Shown here: piece after piece, positions 24,892 through 34,870 of the stretch
How the letters are laid out: every line of letters starts with the position of its first letter
How positions within the stretch are numbered: the stretch's first letter is position 1
NCBI RefSeq assembly: GCF_015291665.1
Contig: NZ_CP030048.1
Coordinates: 7,165,501 to 7,229,500 of the forward strand
DNA: 64,000 bases
Reading direction: 5' to 3'
From: Bradyrhizobium sp. CCBAU 53338
GTDB taxonomy: Bacteria > Pseudomonadota > Alphaproteobacteria > Rhizobiales > Xanthobacteraceae
Program-made: the position numbers and the translations under genes
Notes under the pieces: generated by a model
The model's input: the letters and a program-made list of their open reading frames with translations, nothing else
What the model was told of the DNA's origin: nothing
Databases searched by the model: none

Positions 24892-26047
24892 ACAAGTCCT
24901 CAAATTCCAGCCCGAGCAGAAGATCGACAGCGGCAAGCCGACCAAGAAGGCCGGCACCGATCCGCGCCGCCGCTTCGTTGCCGGCCTGCGCCGCTATCGC
25001 CGCTTCCTGCTGATGGTGGTGCTGCCGATCGTGGCCGTCATCGCCGGCCTGACCTTCTATCTCAATGGCGGCCGCTATGTCGGCACCGACGATGCCTATG
25101 TCGGCGCGCAGAAGGTGCTGGTGACGCCGGATATCTCCGGCAAGATCGACAAGGTCGTGGTCAAGGAAGGCCAGAACGTACAGCTGGGCGACGTGCTGTT
25201 CGAGATCGACCCCGTGCCGTTCCGCCTCGCCGTGGACGAGGCCAGGGCGCAGCTGATGCAGGCGCAGACGACCTATGACAACCTTCGCGCCAACATCAAG
25301 ATCTACGGCGACATGCTCGATCTCGCCCAGAAGGGCGTCGACCTGAAGCAGCGCGACGTCGAACGCAAGCAAGCGCTGGTGAAAAACAGCTTCGGCTCGC
25401 AGCTCGACCTCGACAACGCGTCGAATGCACTGGTAACCGCGGGCGCGCAAACCCAATTCATCAGGCAGCAACTCTCGAACGCCAAGACACAATTGCTCGG
25501 CGACCCCTCCTTGCCGCTGGAGAAGTTCCCGCCCTACGCGCAGGCGAAGGCCAAACTCGACGATGCCGAGCGCAATCTGGACCACACCGTGCTGCGCGCA
25601 CCGATGGCCGGCGTCGCCACCCAGGTCGACCAGATCCAGCTCGGCCGCTTCGTTGCCGCCGGCACGCCGGTGTTCTCCATCATCGACATCGCCCATCCCT
25701 GGGTCGACGCCAATCCGAAGGAGAGCGACCTCACCCACGTCACCGAGGGACAGCCCGTGACCCTCGAGGTCGATGCCTTCCCGGACCATGTGTTCAAGGG
25801 CAAGATCGGCTCGCTCTCGCCCGGCACCGGCGCGCAATTCGCGATCCTGCCGCCGCAGAACGCCACCGGCAACTTCGTCAAGGTGGTGCAGCGCGTGCCT
25901 GTCAGGATCTATTTCGACGAGAGCGACAAATACGTGAAGAAGCTGAAGGCCGGCATGAGCGTCTATGCCACCATCGACACCGGCCACAAGCGCTCGCTCG
26001 CCGGCCTGCTCGGCCTGTCGGCGACGGCAAATCAGGACAAGGACTAG
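24884..26047 (+). CDS. emrA: HlyD-family membrane fusion protein of an EmrAB-type pump
   Basis: 387 residues. One N-terminal membrane anchor (FLLMVVLPIVAVIAGLTFYL) comes first. The lipoyl/barrel-sandwich start follows (YVGTDDAYVGAQKVLVTPDISGKIDKVVVKEGQNVQLGDVLFEID), then an alpha-hairpin of about 100 residues and the second lipoyl half (DHTVLRAPMAGVATQVDQI). The end is a beta-barrel (GMSVYATIDTGHKR). It bridges the inner-membrane pump to an outer-membrane channel not encoded here. It overlaps marR and lies 4 bases before emrB, forming a three-gene operon. Confidence 0.92.
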   Translation: MAEQVLKFQPEQKIDSGKPTKKAGTDPRRRFVAGLRRYRRFLLMVVLPIVAVIAGLTFYLNGGRYVGTDDAYVGAQKVLVTPDISGKIDKVVVKEGQNVQLGDVLFEIDPVPFRLAVDEARAQLMQAQTTYDNLRANIKIYGDMLDLAQKGVDLKQRDVERKQALVKNSFGSQLDLDNASNALVTAGAQTQFIRQQLSNAKTQLLGDPSLPLEKFPPYAQAKAKLDDAERNLDHTVLRAPMAGVATQVDQIQLGRFVAAGTPVFSIIDIAHPWVDANPKESDLTHVTEGQPVTLEVDAFPDHVFKGKIGSLSPGTGAQFAILPPQNATGNFVKVVQRVPVRIYFDESDKYVKKLKAGMSVYATIDTGHKRSLAGLLGLSATANQDKD

Positions 26048-26051
26048 GATT

Positions 26052-27608
26052 ATGTCCGGTCCCAATGCCAGCCTGATGGTCCCCGGCCTGCGCCGGAACA
26101 TGGTGACGATCTGCGCCATGACGGCGACCATCATGCAGGCACTGGATACGACCATCGCAAACGTCGCGCTGCCCTACATGCAGGGCACGCTGTCGGCCTC
26201 GCAGGACCAGATCAACTGGGTGCTGACCTCCTACATCGTCGCCGCCGCGATCATGACGGCGCCGGTGGGATGGATCGCCAACCGCTACGGCCGCAAGCGC
26301 ATCTTCATCATCTGCTCGGCCGGCTTCACGCTGGCCTCCGTGCTGTGCGGTCTCGCGCAGGACATCAACCAGATGGTGCTGTTCCGCCTGCTGCAAGGCG
26401 TGTTCGGCGCGGCACTGGTGCCGCTGTCGCAGGCGGTGATGCTCGACTATTACACGCTCCAGGAACGCGCGACCGCGATGTCGATCTGGGGCATGGGCGT
26501 CATGATGGGCCCGATCATGGGGCCGTCGCTCGGCGCCTGGCTCACCGAGACCTATTCCTGGCACTGGGTGTTCTTCGTCAACCTGCCGTTCGGCGTCATC
26601 ACCGTGCTCGGCCTCGCCGTCTTCATGGACGAGACCGACAAGAATCTCAGCCTGAAGTTCGACTGGTTCGGCTTCGGCGCGCTGGCGATTGCGATCGGCG
26701 CACTGCAGCTCGCGCTCGATCGCGGCGAGCAGCTCGACTGGTTCGAGTCGGTCGAGATCGTCACCGAGTTCGTCATCTCCGGGATCGCGTTCTATTACTT
26801 CTTCGCGCATTCCTTCACGACCTCGCGCCCCTTCATCCAGTTCGCGCTGTTCCGGGACCGCAACTTCCTCACCGGCTGCATCTTCATGACGGTGATGGGC
26901 CTCGTGCTGTACTCGACCATGGCACTGGCCTCGCCCTACCTTCAGAACGTCATCGGCTATCCCATCATGACCGCCGGCGGCCTGCTCGCCAGCCGCGGCT
27001 TCGGCACCTTCTTCGCCATGATGATGGTCGGCCGCATCATGAAGTACATCGAGGCGCGCACGCTGATCATCTGCGGCCTGACGCTGACGGCGGCCTCGCT
27101 GTTCCAGATGACCGGCTGGACCGACCAGACCCAGGTGCCGGAGATCGTCATCGTCAGCGTGATCCAGGGGTTCGGCTTCGGCCTCGTCTTCGTGCCGCTC
27201 TCGACGGTGTCGTTCCTGACGCTGCCGAACCATCTGCGCACCGACGGCACCTCGATGCTGACGCTGCTCCGCAACGTGGCGAGCTCCGTCGGCATCTCCA
27301 TCGTGATCGCCCAGCTGACGCAGGGCACGCGCAAGACCTATGCAATCCTCTCGGAGCACATCAACCCGTTCAACCACGCGCTCCAGATGCCCGACGTCCG
27401 CGGCCTGATCAACCTGTCCACCGATGCCGGCCGCGCCATGGCCGACCGCATGGTCAGCGTGCAGGCGCAGATCATCGCGTTCGCACACGACTACCAGGTC
27501 ATCATGTTCTTCATCCTCTGCACCATCCCGCTGGCGCTGATGATCGGCTCGACCAAGGCCGCGCTGCGCAAGCAGGCGGCAGGTCCGGAACATGCGGTGA
27601 TGGAGTAG
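26052..27608 (+). CDS. emrB: DHA2-family MFS drug efflux permease (EmrB type)
   Basis: 518 residues, 14 membrane segments as in DHA2 pumps. Motifs: MQALDTTIANVALPYMQGTL (motif D1 with the membrane Asp), NRYGRKRIFI (motif A), RLLQGVFGAALVPLSQA (motif B) and GMGVMMGPIMGPSLGAWL (motif C, antiporter). It expels hydrophobic compounds in exchange for protons, through the HlyD partner encoded upstream. A strong hairpin 30 bases after the stop ends the operon. Confidence 0.94.
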   Translation: MSGPNASLMVPGLRRNMVTICAMTATIMQALDTTIANVALPYMQGTLSASQDQINWVLTSYIVAAAIMTAPVGWIANRYGRKRIFIICSAGFTLASVLCGLAQDINQMVLFRLLQGVFGAALVPLSQAVMLDYYTLQERATAMSIWGMGVMMGPIMGPSLGAWLTETYSWHWVFFVNLPFGVITVLGLAVFMDETDKNLSLKFDWFGFGALAIAIGALQLALDRGEQLDWFESVEIVTEFVISGIAFYYFFAHSFTTSRPFIQFALFRDRNFLTGCIFMTVMGLVLYSTMALASPYLQNVIGYPIMTAGGLLASRGFGTFFAMMMVGRIMKYIEARTLIICGLTLTAASLFQMTGWTDQTQVPEIVIVSVIQGFGFGLVFVPLSTVSFLTLPNHLRTDGTSMLTLLRNVASSVGISIVIAQLTQGTRKTYAILSEHINPFNHALQMPDVRGLINLSTDAGRAMADRMVSVQAQIIAFAHDYQVIMFFILCTIPLALMIGSTKAALRKQAAGPEHAVME

Positions 27609-27637
27609 GCAGTCTCAGCTGTGCGGCCATCTCCGCT

Positions 27638-27666
27638 CGTCGTCCCGGATCTGCGCCGGGACGACG
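27638..27666. terminator. bidirectional terminator hairpin between emrB and the phosphotransferase gene
   Basis: CGTCGTCCCGG (27638-27648) and CCGGGACGACG (27656-27666) form a perfect 11-base stem with a 7-base loop between two convergent genes. No T tract, so it may depend on stem strength or be a repeat element. Confidence 0.65.
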
Positions 27667-27714
27667 CTGAACGAGTTGAGCCGCCGTCGCGCCTCACCGG
27701 CTACCAGGCGACCG

Positions 27715-28776
27715 CTACAACAGCTCCTCGCACCCGAGATCCTCGACCGCCATCATCACCCGCTCCAGATTATTCCACCAGATCAGCGGCGGGATGTTGA
27801 TGCTCCATTGCCAGACCGGCTTGGTGATGTGCCAGAGCACCGATCGGCGATAATCCTGGTCGAGCGCCCCGCGCGAGTAGCCGCGAACGCCGTTCGCGAT
27901 CAACGTCTCATGATAGTGATTGAGCAGCGCACGCTCGAGCACCTGCCGGCGCTCGGGATACCATTGCATGGCCATCATGTAGGCGAGATCACCGGTCGCC
28001 ACGTTGATGCGCCACTGGTCGAAATCGAACATGCGCACGGTGTCGGCGACGCCGGCACGCGGCAGCATGAAGTTCCAGATGTGGGCGTCGCCATGGGCAA
28101 TGGTGAGATGCCGACGGGAATGATAGCGCTCGAATAAGCGAGCCGACTGGTCGATCAGGCGGCGATAGAGAATGCGCCGTTCCTCGCTGAGGCGATCGCC
28201 GAGCAGATCGGCGAAGCGATCGTAATGGCCGGCGAAGATCTCCATATGCTGCGCGCTCTCGTCGGCGCTCACCCAGGTGCCGACGGTATCTCCAAGGCCG
28301 GGGTGATCCCACCAGGCGGCATGCCAGCGCGCGAGCGTCGTGACGATCGCGATCGCCTGATCGCGCGACGGCGGCAGCGGCCATTGCGTCGCGACCTCGT
28401 GACTGTCGGTGAGGTCTTCGAGCAGGAGGTGCCAGTCCGTGCTCTCCTCGTCGAAGCGCCCGTCGAAACAGCGGGGCACCAGCCCCGGTGGCATGTTCGG
28501 TGCCAGCTTCGTATAGAAGGTCACTTCATGCCGACCGCCATGCACGAGCGTCTTGGCAAAATTTGCATGAGGCGTTTTGAGGAACAAGGTCTGCGGAGAA
28601 CCGGCGGACTCCCCGACATAGCGCAGTCCGAGCCTGATGATGTGCGACACCAGAGTATCGCGCTCATGCAGCACCTTCACTTCGCGCACGGCGCCCGCGT
28701 CCAGTGCGCCGGCCTTGCGCAGCGCAGCCGTGAGGAAATTAGGTTCGGCGACCGCCGGAAGTTGCGGATTCGTCAT
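27715..28776 (-). CDS. phosphotransferase-family protein (APH/ecdysteroid-kinase-like)
   Basis: 353 residues from ATG 28776 (a GTG two codons earlier is possible). Protein-kinase-like fold: ATP-lobe Lys in QTLFLKTPHANF, Glu in GGRHEVTFYTKL, hinge-like LLLEDLTDSHEV, catalytic loop LTIAHGDAHIWNFML (HGDxxxxN) and metal Asp in VRMFDFDQWRIN. The kinase residues are intact. Members phosphorylate small alcohols or sugars (aminoglycosides, choline, ecdysteroids, acyl-CoA related). The substrate here is unknown. It stands alone between the efflux operon and the chemoreceptor. Confidence 0.85.
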   Translation of the reverse strand: MTNPQLPAVAEPNFLTAALRKAGALDAGAVREVKVLHERDTLVSHIIRLGLRYVGESAGSPQTLFLKTPHANFAKTLVHGGRHEVTFYTKLAPNMPPGLVPRCFDGRFDEESTDWHLLLEDLTDSHEVATQWPLPPSRDQAIAIVTTLARWHAAWWDHPGLGDTVGTWVSADESAQHMEIFAGHYDRFADLLGDRLSEERRILYRRLIDQSARLFERYHSRRHLTIAHGDAHIWNFMLPRAGVADTVRMFDFDQWRINVATGDLAYMMAMQWYPERRQVLERALLNHYHETLIANGVRGYSRGALDQDYRRSVLWHITKPVWQWSINIPPLIWWNNLERVMMAVEDLGCEELL

Positions 28777-28857
28777 GACCACGATGCCCCCGTGTCGAGC
28801 AATACTGCACGATCACAATCGCGGACACCAGCGGCAGATGCACGGAAGTGAAGGCGC

Positions 28858-30855
28858 TCAGGCCGCCGCCGCTTCCTCTCCAAAATTCCGGGCGATGTAA
28901 CGGGCGAGCTCCTTCTTTTGCGCATCGCCAAGGGCAAAGGCGACGTGCGCGGCTTCGCCGTCATGGGTCCGGACCGTGAAGGGGAGCGGCAATGCAAATC
29001 CCCTGATGCGCAGCACCCCGGTCTCACCAACATCGAGCTGGGACGCGCAGCGGATCCAGGCTCCGCCTTCCGAAAGATCAACCAGCGTGGTCGCGTGCGC
29101 AGCCTGCCGGTTGTCGGTGACCGTCACTTCCAGATCGGTCGGATAGCGCTTGCTGAGGCGTCGATCGACCTCCGTCGCCGAACTGCGCACCGTGCGGACG
29201 AGCAACGACTGCAACGACGACAGGTTTGAAGATACGCCGGAAATCGCATCTCGCATCTCGGCCGCACGCGCGTTGACGGAATCGGCATCCTGGCTGACGC
29301 GGGCGATCTTGGTCGACACCTGCTTGGCCGCGGTTGCCGACTCCTGGATCGACCGCGCGATCTCGCGCGTCGCCGCGTCCTGCTCCTCCATCGCCGCCGC
29401 AACCGAGGTCGCAACGCCGTCGATCTCGGTGATCTGGCCTCCCATCTCCTCGACCGCCTGCACTGCGGCCTGTGTCGATGCCTGAATCTCCGCGATCAGC
29501 CGCGCAATCTCTTCGGTCGATTTTGCGGTCTGGTTGGACAAGGATTTGACTTCGGCCGCCACCACCGCAAAACCGCGGCCGGCCTCGCCTGCACGCGCAG
29601 CCTCGATCGTGGCGTTCAAGGCAAGCAAGTTGGTCTGGCCGGCAATTCCACCGATCAAATCGGAGACTTCAGCGATTTTCTTCACGGAGCCCGATAGCGC
29701 CTGGATGGTGGCGTGAGCCTGCTCGCGACCTACGACGGCCGATGCCGTGACCTGGCTTGCGCGCGCCAATTGTCCCGAAATCTCGCGAATCGATGCAGTC
29801 AATTGCTCCGCCGCAGCGGAGACGGTATCCGCGCTGGCGAGCGCCTGCTCGGAAGCCGCGGCGACGCCTTGCGATTCTATCGACAGATCCCGCGCAATAT
29901 CCGAGAGATTGGTGGCTGCGCGCTCCACACCCTGGGTCGCGTCGGTCGCCGTCTCGACCGAAGCGCCGGTTTCGCGCTCCACGGTGGCGGCCATGTTCAG
30001 CAGCGCTTCGCGCTTCGTCAGGTTGGCCTGCTCCTCGTTACGAATCTGCTCCTCGCGCAGCCGTGCATTGTCCAGCGCACCCTGCTTGAATACCGCCAGC
30101 GCGCTCGCCATCGAGCCCACCTCGTCGCGGCGTTCGGCGTAAGGCACTTCCGCGGAGAGGTCGCCGGTCGCGAGCTTCTGCATCGCGCCGGTCATTCGAA
30201 CGATCGGGCGCACGACCCCGAATGCGACGAAGGCGATACCGCCGATGATCAGCGCAAGCACGACGGCAGACACGCCCCATACGACATAGGAGATGGAGGC
30301 GTCGCGCTCGGCGGCGAGCTTTTCCATGTCGGCGTTCTTCTTGTTGGCCCCCTCGACGATGCCGTCGATGATGCCGCGATGCGCCGTATAGGTCTCCTTC
30401 AGCTGCGCGTAAGCACGCTCGGCCGACGTGCCGTCCTTGCCGTTGAGAGCCGGCATGAGCTGATCGAGCACCAACTTCCAGAATTTCTGAACCTCGACAT
30501 CTGATTTGGAAACCAGCGCCGTCTTCAGATCCGCTCCCAGGCTGGACGCGCTCCAGAATGCTTTGCGATCTTCATAGTCCTTCCGGAGTTGAACGAGGCG
30601 CTCACCGTGAGCAGCAAGTTGATCCGGCTCCCGCATTGCCAGAGTCGCGACCAGATAGGCTTCGAGCACGTAAGCCGGGGGCGGCAGGATGTCGGCGACG
30701 AGATCGTTGCCGAGCTTGATGTCGGAATAGAGCGGACCTCCGACCTTCAGCTCGCGCAACGCATAGACGCTGGTGGCCAGCACCGCCGAGAAACCGAGCA
30801 CGAGGAGAAGACCAAACGCAACGATGGCGGAGGAAATCGACAAACGCATTTTCAT
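28858..30855 (-). CDS. methyl-accepting chemotaxis protein with C-terminal PilZ domain
   Basis: 665 residues from ATG 30855; a TTG at 30870 would add five. Two membrane helices ([20 protein letters not shown] and [18 protein letters not shown]) flank a periplasmic four-helix sensor of about 160 residues. A HAMP domain and the MCP signalling rod follow, with the hairpin tip [22 protein letters not shown]. After the rod, residues 570-665 form a PilZ domain: the c-di-GMP-binding RRLSKRYP (RxxxR) and DLSEGGAW (DxSxxG) are both intact. A receptor whose output or assembly can respond to cyclic di-GMP is therefore likely. No che genes are nearby. Confidence 0.93.
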   Translation of the reverse strand: MKMRLSISSAIVAFGLLLVLGFSAVLATSVYALRELKVGGPLYSDIKLGNDLVADILPPPAYVLEAYLVATLAMREPDQLAAHGERLVQLRKDYEDRKAFWSASSLGADLKTALVSKSDVEVQKFWKLVLDQLMPALNGKDGTSAERAYAQLKETYTAHRGIIDGIVEGANKKNADMEKLAAERDASISYVVWGVSAVVLALIIGGIAFVAFGVVRPIVRMTGAMQKLATGDLSAEVPYAERRDEVGSMASALAVFKQGALDNARLREEQIRNEEQANLTKREALLNMAATVERETGASVETATDATQGVERAATNLSDIARDLSIESQGVAAASEQALASADTVSAAAEQLTASIREISGQLARASQVTASAVVGREQAHATIQALSGSVKKIAEVSDLIGGIAGQTNLLALNATIEAARAGEAGRGFAVVAAEVKSLSNQTAKSTEEIARLIAEIQASTQAAVQAVEEMGGQITEIDGVATSVAAAMEEQDAATREIARSIQESATAAKQVSTKIARVSQDADSVNARAAEMRDAISGVSSNLSSLQSLLVRTVRSSATEVDRRLSKRYPTDLEVTVTDNRQAAHATTLVDLSEGGAWIRCASQLDVGETGVLRIRGFALPLPFTVRTHDGEAAHVAFALGDAQKKELARYIARNFGEEAAAA

Positions 30856-31008
30856 GGAGGATGCCCGCAAGATGTACGGCCCCCATGAATAGTCCTATCA
30901 AGTCAACGGACACTGAATGGGACTATCGAAATTCCGCAGCAGGAGCCTCCGTACGATACCGGAGGAGGAAAGATAATTCGCATCTCTCGCATTGCATCAT
31001 TTCAAGAA

Positions 31009-31038
31009 GCGATGCCCGGGAGCAGGCCCGGGCATCGC
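31009..31038 (-). terminator. strong hairpin downstream of pcaG
   Basis: GCGATGCCCGGG (31009-31020) pairs perfectly with CCCGGGCATCGC (31027-31038) over a 6-base loop, 25 bases past the pcaG stop. On the minus strand it is followed by a short TTCTTG. The GATGCCCGGG core is shared with the hairpin at 46216-46240. Confidence 0.7.
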
Positions 31039-31063
31039 AACGAAAGAAGCAATCGCGGTTGGC

Positions 31064-31666
31064 TCACACGTCGAAGAACACCGTCTCGTTGTCGCCTTGC
31101 AGGCGCAGGTCGAGCTTGTAGACGCCCTTGCCGGCCTCGCGTACCGCGATCAGCGTAGCGCGGCGGTCGGCGGGCACCAGGCCCAGCACGGGATCGGCAG
31201 CGTTGCCGGCCTCGTCGCTGAAATAGATGCGGGTATAGAGATGCCGCAGCATGCCGCGCGCGAACACCGCCAGGACGATGTGCGGCGCCTGCGGCTTGCC
31301 GTCAGGGTCGGGCACCGCGCCCGGCTTGATGGTGTCGAAGGAATAATTGCCGTCCTTGTCGGTGCCGCAGCGGGCGAAGCCGCGGAAGCTGGCGTTCGGC
31401 AGCGCGCGCTTGTCCTGCGGATCGGCGTAGCGACCCTGCGCATCCGCCTGCCAGATCTCCAGCATGGCGTCGGGCACGACGGCGCCGTCGCCGTCGAGCA
31501 CGCGGCCCTCGATGCGGACGCGATCGCCGGAAACATCCGGGGTCAGCGTCGAGTTGGTGAACGCGTCATTCCAGGAATATTCTCCGGTCGGCGTCAGGCC
31601 GTATTTGAAGAACGGGCCGACCGTCTGCGACGGCGTGATCCCGTCGGGCTTCACAGAATCCTGCAC
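31064..31666 (-). CDS. pcaG: protocatechuate 3,4-dioxygenase, alpha subunit
   Basis: 200 residues from GTG 31666, which sits directly after the pcaH stop (TAA-C-GTG); longer readings run back inside pcaH. It has the PcaG N-terminus DGITPSQTVGPFFKYGLT and the fold lines RIEGRVLDGDGAVVPDAMLEIWQADAQGRY and GRPxxPHIVLAVFARGMLRHLYTRIYF-like segments. As expected for alpha subunits it lacks the full Tyr/Tyr/His/His iron set, which PcaH supplies. Together they cleave protocatechuate between its two hydroxyls to 3-carboxy-muconate in the beta-ketoadipate pathway. A strong hairpin follows. Confidence 0.94.
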   Translation of the reverse strand: MQDSVKPDGITPSQTVGPFFKYGLTPTGEYSWNDAFTNSTLTPDVSGDRVRIEGRVLDGDGAVVPDAMLEIWQADAQGRYADPQDKRALPNASFRGFARCGTDKDGNYSFDTIKPGAVPDPDGKPQAPHIVLAVFARGMLRHLYTRIYFSDEAGNAADPVLGLVPADRRATLIAVREAGKGVYKLDLRLQGDNETVFFDV

Positions 31667-31667
31667 G

Positions 31668-32369
31668 TTACTTGGTCTCCATGGGGGTGGCGTTCTTGCC
31701 GCGCAGCACGATGTCGAAGCGATAGCACAGCGCCCATTCGGGCTTGGTGTTCTCCAGGTCGAACGACGAGACCATGCGCATCCGCGCCTTTTCGTCCGGC
31801 ACCGAGTTGAAGATCGGATCAAACGGAAACAGCGGATCGCCCGGAAAATACATCTGCGTCACCAGGCGCGTGACGAAGGAATGGCCGAACACCGAGAGGT
31901 GGATGTGCGCCGGCCGCCAGGCATTGTGGTGATTGCCCCAGGGGTAAGCGCCGGGCTTGATGGTGACGAAGCGATAGTAGCCGGAGGCATCGCTCTGGGT
32001 GCGGCCCGCGCCTGTGAAATTCGGATCGAGCGGCGCCGGATGCTGGTCGCGGACATGGACGTAGCGGCCGCAGGCGTTGGCCTGCCAGATCTCGACCAGC
32101 GAGTTGGGCACGCCGCGGCCGTCCTCGTCGCGGACATGGCCGTGCACGATGATGCGCTCGCCGAGCGGCTCGCCCTTGTGCTGGGTGGTGAGGTCGTTGT
32201 CGCCGTCGCGCACGGTCTCGTGGCCGTAGACCGGACCGGTCAGTTCCGACAGCGTATGGCGCATCGGGATCAAGGGCTTGTTCGGCGCGCGCTTGATCGA
32301 GCTCTTGTAGTCGGGCGACAGCGGCAGCGGATGCGCCTTGTTGCTGTCGACGGGATAGATGAATGTCAT
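31668..32369 (-). CDS. pcaH: protocatechuate 3,4-dioxygenase, beta subunit
   Basis: 233 residues. The non-heme Fe(III) ligands are visible: Tyr in NACGRYVHVRD, Tyr in TIKPGAYPWGNHHNAW, and the two His in WRPAHIHLSVFG. The N-terminal SSIKRAPNKPLIPMRHTLSE is typical of PcaH. It forms the catalytic half of the alpha-beta unit with PcaG, translated immediately downstream. The upstream 111 bases contain an AT-rich dyad, so pcaHG probably has its own promoter rather than relying only on pcaF. No pcaB, pcaC or pcaD lies in the window. Confidence 0.96.
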   Translation of the reverse strand: MTFIYPVDSNKAHPLPLSPDYKSSIKRAPNKPLIPMRHTLSELTGPVYGHETVRDGDNDLTTQHKGEPLGERIIVHGHVRDEDGRGVPNSLVEIWQANACGRYVHVRDQHPAPLDPNFTGAGRTQSDASGYYRFVTIKPGAYPWGNHHNAWRPAHIHLSVFGHSFVTRLVTQMYFPGDPLFPFDPIFNSVPDEKARMRMVSSFDLENTKPEWALCYRFDIVLRGKNATPMETK

Positions 32370-32424
32370 TGGCGAACTCCTCCCCGGCCATCTTGGTCCG
32401 GCCGGACAACCTTTGCGCCAATCA

Positions 32425-32437
32425 TTATAGAATATAA
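32425..32437. promoter_or_regulatory. AT-rich dyad upstream of pcaH
   Basis: TTATA-GAA-TATAA is a short perfect inverted repeat in a 30-base AT island (32420-32447) about 55 bases before the pcaH ATG. It could be a -10 region or an operator for a LysR/IclR-type pca regulator. Neither can be proved from sequence. Confidence 0.4.
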
Positions 32438-32480
32438 CTAATTTAGGGAAGCGAGTTTAGCACCCTTCCCGCACCGGGCA

Positions 32481-33374
32481 CTACTTGATCGGCGCACGCG
32501 GCAGCACGGCCTCGCCGGCTTCGAGCCGGTAGATGTGGTCGAGCGAATACCAGGGCGTTGCGACATCGGACGCAGTCGGATGCGGCGTCTCGTGGCGCAC
32601 GAACTTGCCGATCAGCGCTTGCGTCACGCCGAACTGCACGTCGCTGTCGATGTGAGGGTCGTTGGGATCGTAGACCTGCGAGATCAGCACCTTGAATCCG
32701 GGCTTGAAGATCAGGGCGTGCAGGTGCGCGGGACGATAGGGGTACCGGCTCTGCGCCTCCAGCAGGCGACCGACCACGCCGTCGGTTGGAATGGGATAGC
32801 CGACCATCATCACCGAGCGGAAGGCAAAACGGCCGTCGGCATCCGTCGTGAACTTGCCGCGCAGGTTCATGTCGGCCTGCTCGGGGTCCTGGTTCTCGTA
32901 GAGCCCGACCGGCGAGGCGTGCCAGACATCGACCTCGGCAGCCGCGACGGGACGGCCGTCCTTGTCGACGACGCGGGCGTTCACGAACAGCGGCGCACCC
33001 GGCGTTTCGGAGCGGACGATCGATCCGCCATTCTCCACGCGCGGCGAGTTCAACCGCCAGAACGGCCCGAGCAGCGACTGATCGGTTTCGGTGTTGCCCT
33101 GGTCGCCGTTGTTGAGCAGGCACACCAGCGGCGAGACGCCGAGCGAGCCCGCCGTCAGCACGACTTCGTTGTGCGTGTCGCTCGTCAGTTTGCCGAGTTC
33201 GGCAATGATCGCCGTGGCGTCGCGGAATTCCTTCTCGGTCAGCCTGACATCCCGGACGAAGCCGTGCAGGTGCTTGACCAGCGAGACCATGATCTGCCGC
33301 AGCCGCGGATCGGACGTCCGCTCCATCACCGCAAGTGCGGCGGCCGTGACGTCCTGCTCGCGCGCGATGATCAT
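32481..33374 (-). CDS. intradiol ring-cleavage dioxygenase (hydroxyquinol/catechol 1,2-dioxygenase type)
   Basis: 297 residues from ATG 33374, with GGAGA 5 bases upstream. The N-terminal catechol-dioxygenase dimerisation domain (LVKHLHGFVRDVRLTEKEF, then TAGSLGVSPLVCLLNN) precedes the catalytic beta-sandwich. Iron ligands: Tyr in ASPVGLYENQD, Tyr in MMVGYPIPTDG, and two His in YRPAHLHALIF. The length and N-domain separate it from PcaH. Hydroxyquinol 1,2-dioxygenase is the likelier assignment, but catechol 1,2-dioxygenase is possible. Its gene lies between pcaF and pcaHG on the same strand. A maleylacetate reductase, expected for hydroxyquinol use, is not nearby. Confidence 0.87.
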   Translation of the reverse strand: MIIAREQDVTAAALAVMERTSDPRLRQIMVSLVKHLHGFVRDVRLTEKEFRDATAIIAELGKLTSDTHNEVVLTAGSLGVSPLVCLLNNGDQGNTETDQSLLGPFWRLNSPRVENGGSIVRSETPGAPLFVNARVVDKDGRPVAAAEVDVWHASPVGLYENQDPEQADMNLRGKFTTDADGRFAFRSVMMVGYPIPTDGVVGRLLEAQSRYPYRPAHLHALIFKPGFKVLISQVYDPNDPHIDSDVQFGVTQALIGKFVRHETPHPTASDVATPWYSLDHIYRLEAGEAVLPRAPIK

Positions 33375-33402
33375 GCTTGTCTCCCAACCGCCGGACTCTT
33401 CG

Positions 33403-33426
33403 CCTCTCCCCGCCTGCGAGGAGAGG
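33403..33426. repeat. palindromic repeat related to 13214-13237
   Basis: CCTCTCCCCGC (33403-33413) faces GCGAGGAGAGG (33416-33426), the same palindrome as at 13214-13237 with one mismatch in the right arm. It lies in the gap between pcaF and the intradiol dioxygenase. Confidence 0.6.
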
Positions 33427-33445
33427 GAGAGGGAGAGGAGAAAGC

Positions 33446-34654
<1,209 letters not shown>

Positions 34655-34870
34655 CATCGTTCTCCCTGAATGCCGCGATCCGGCGAAAATTCTTCAATGT
34701 CGGCGGAGTTTTAGGAGGGCGCCCGCGGCAGGTCAATTGACGGTTTCTTGCATGTTCCGAGGGGCGCGCACGCCGCCAGCGCATGCCGCGGTGCGGACAA
34801 CGTGGAAAACCTCTCCTGCCAGCCCAAAGCGATAGGAGCGAAGGGGGAAATTTTGTAGGTTGCGCCGCCC

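Noticed and set aside
26270..27670. A 466-codon second frame inside emrB
   Set aside because: Same-strand shadow of the permease; no hydrophobic or domain pattern.
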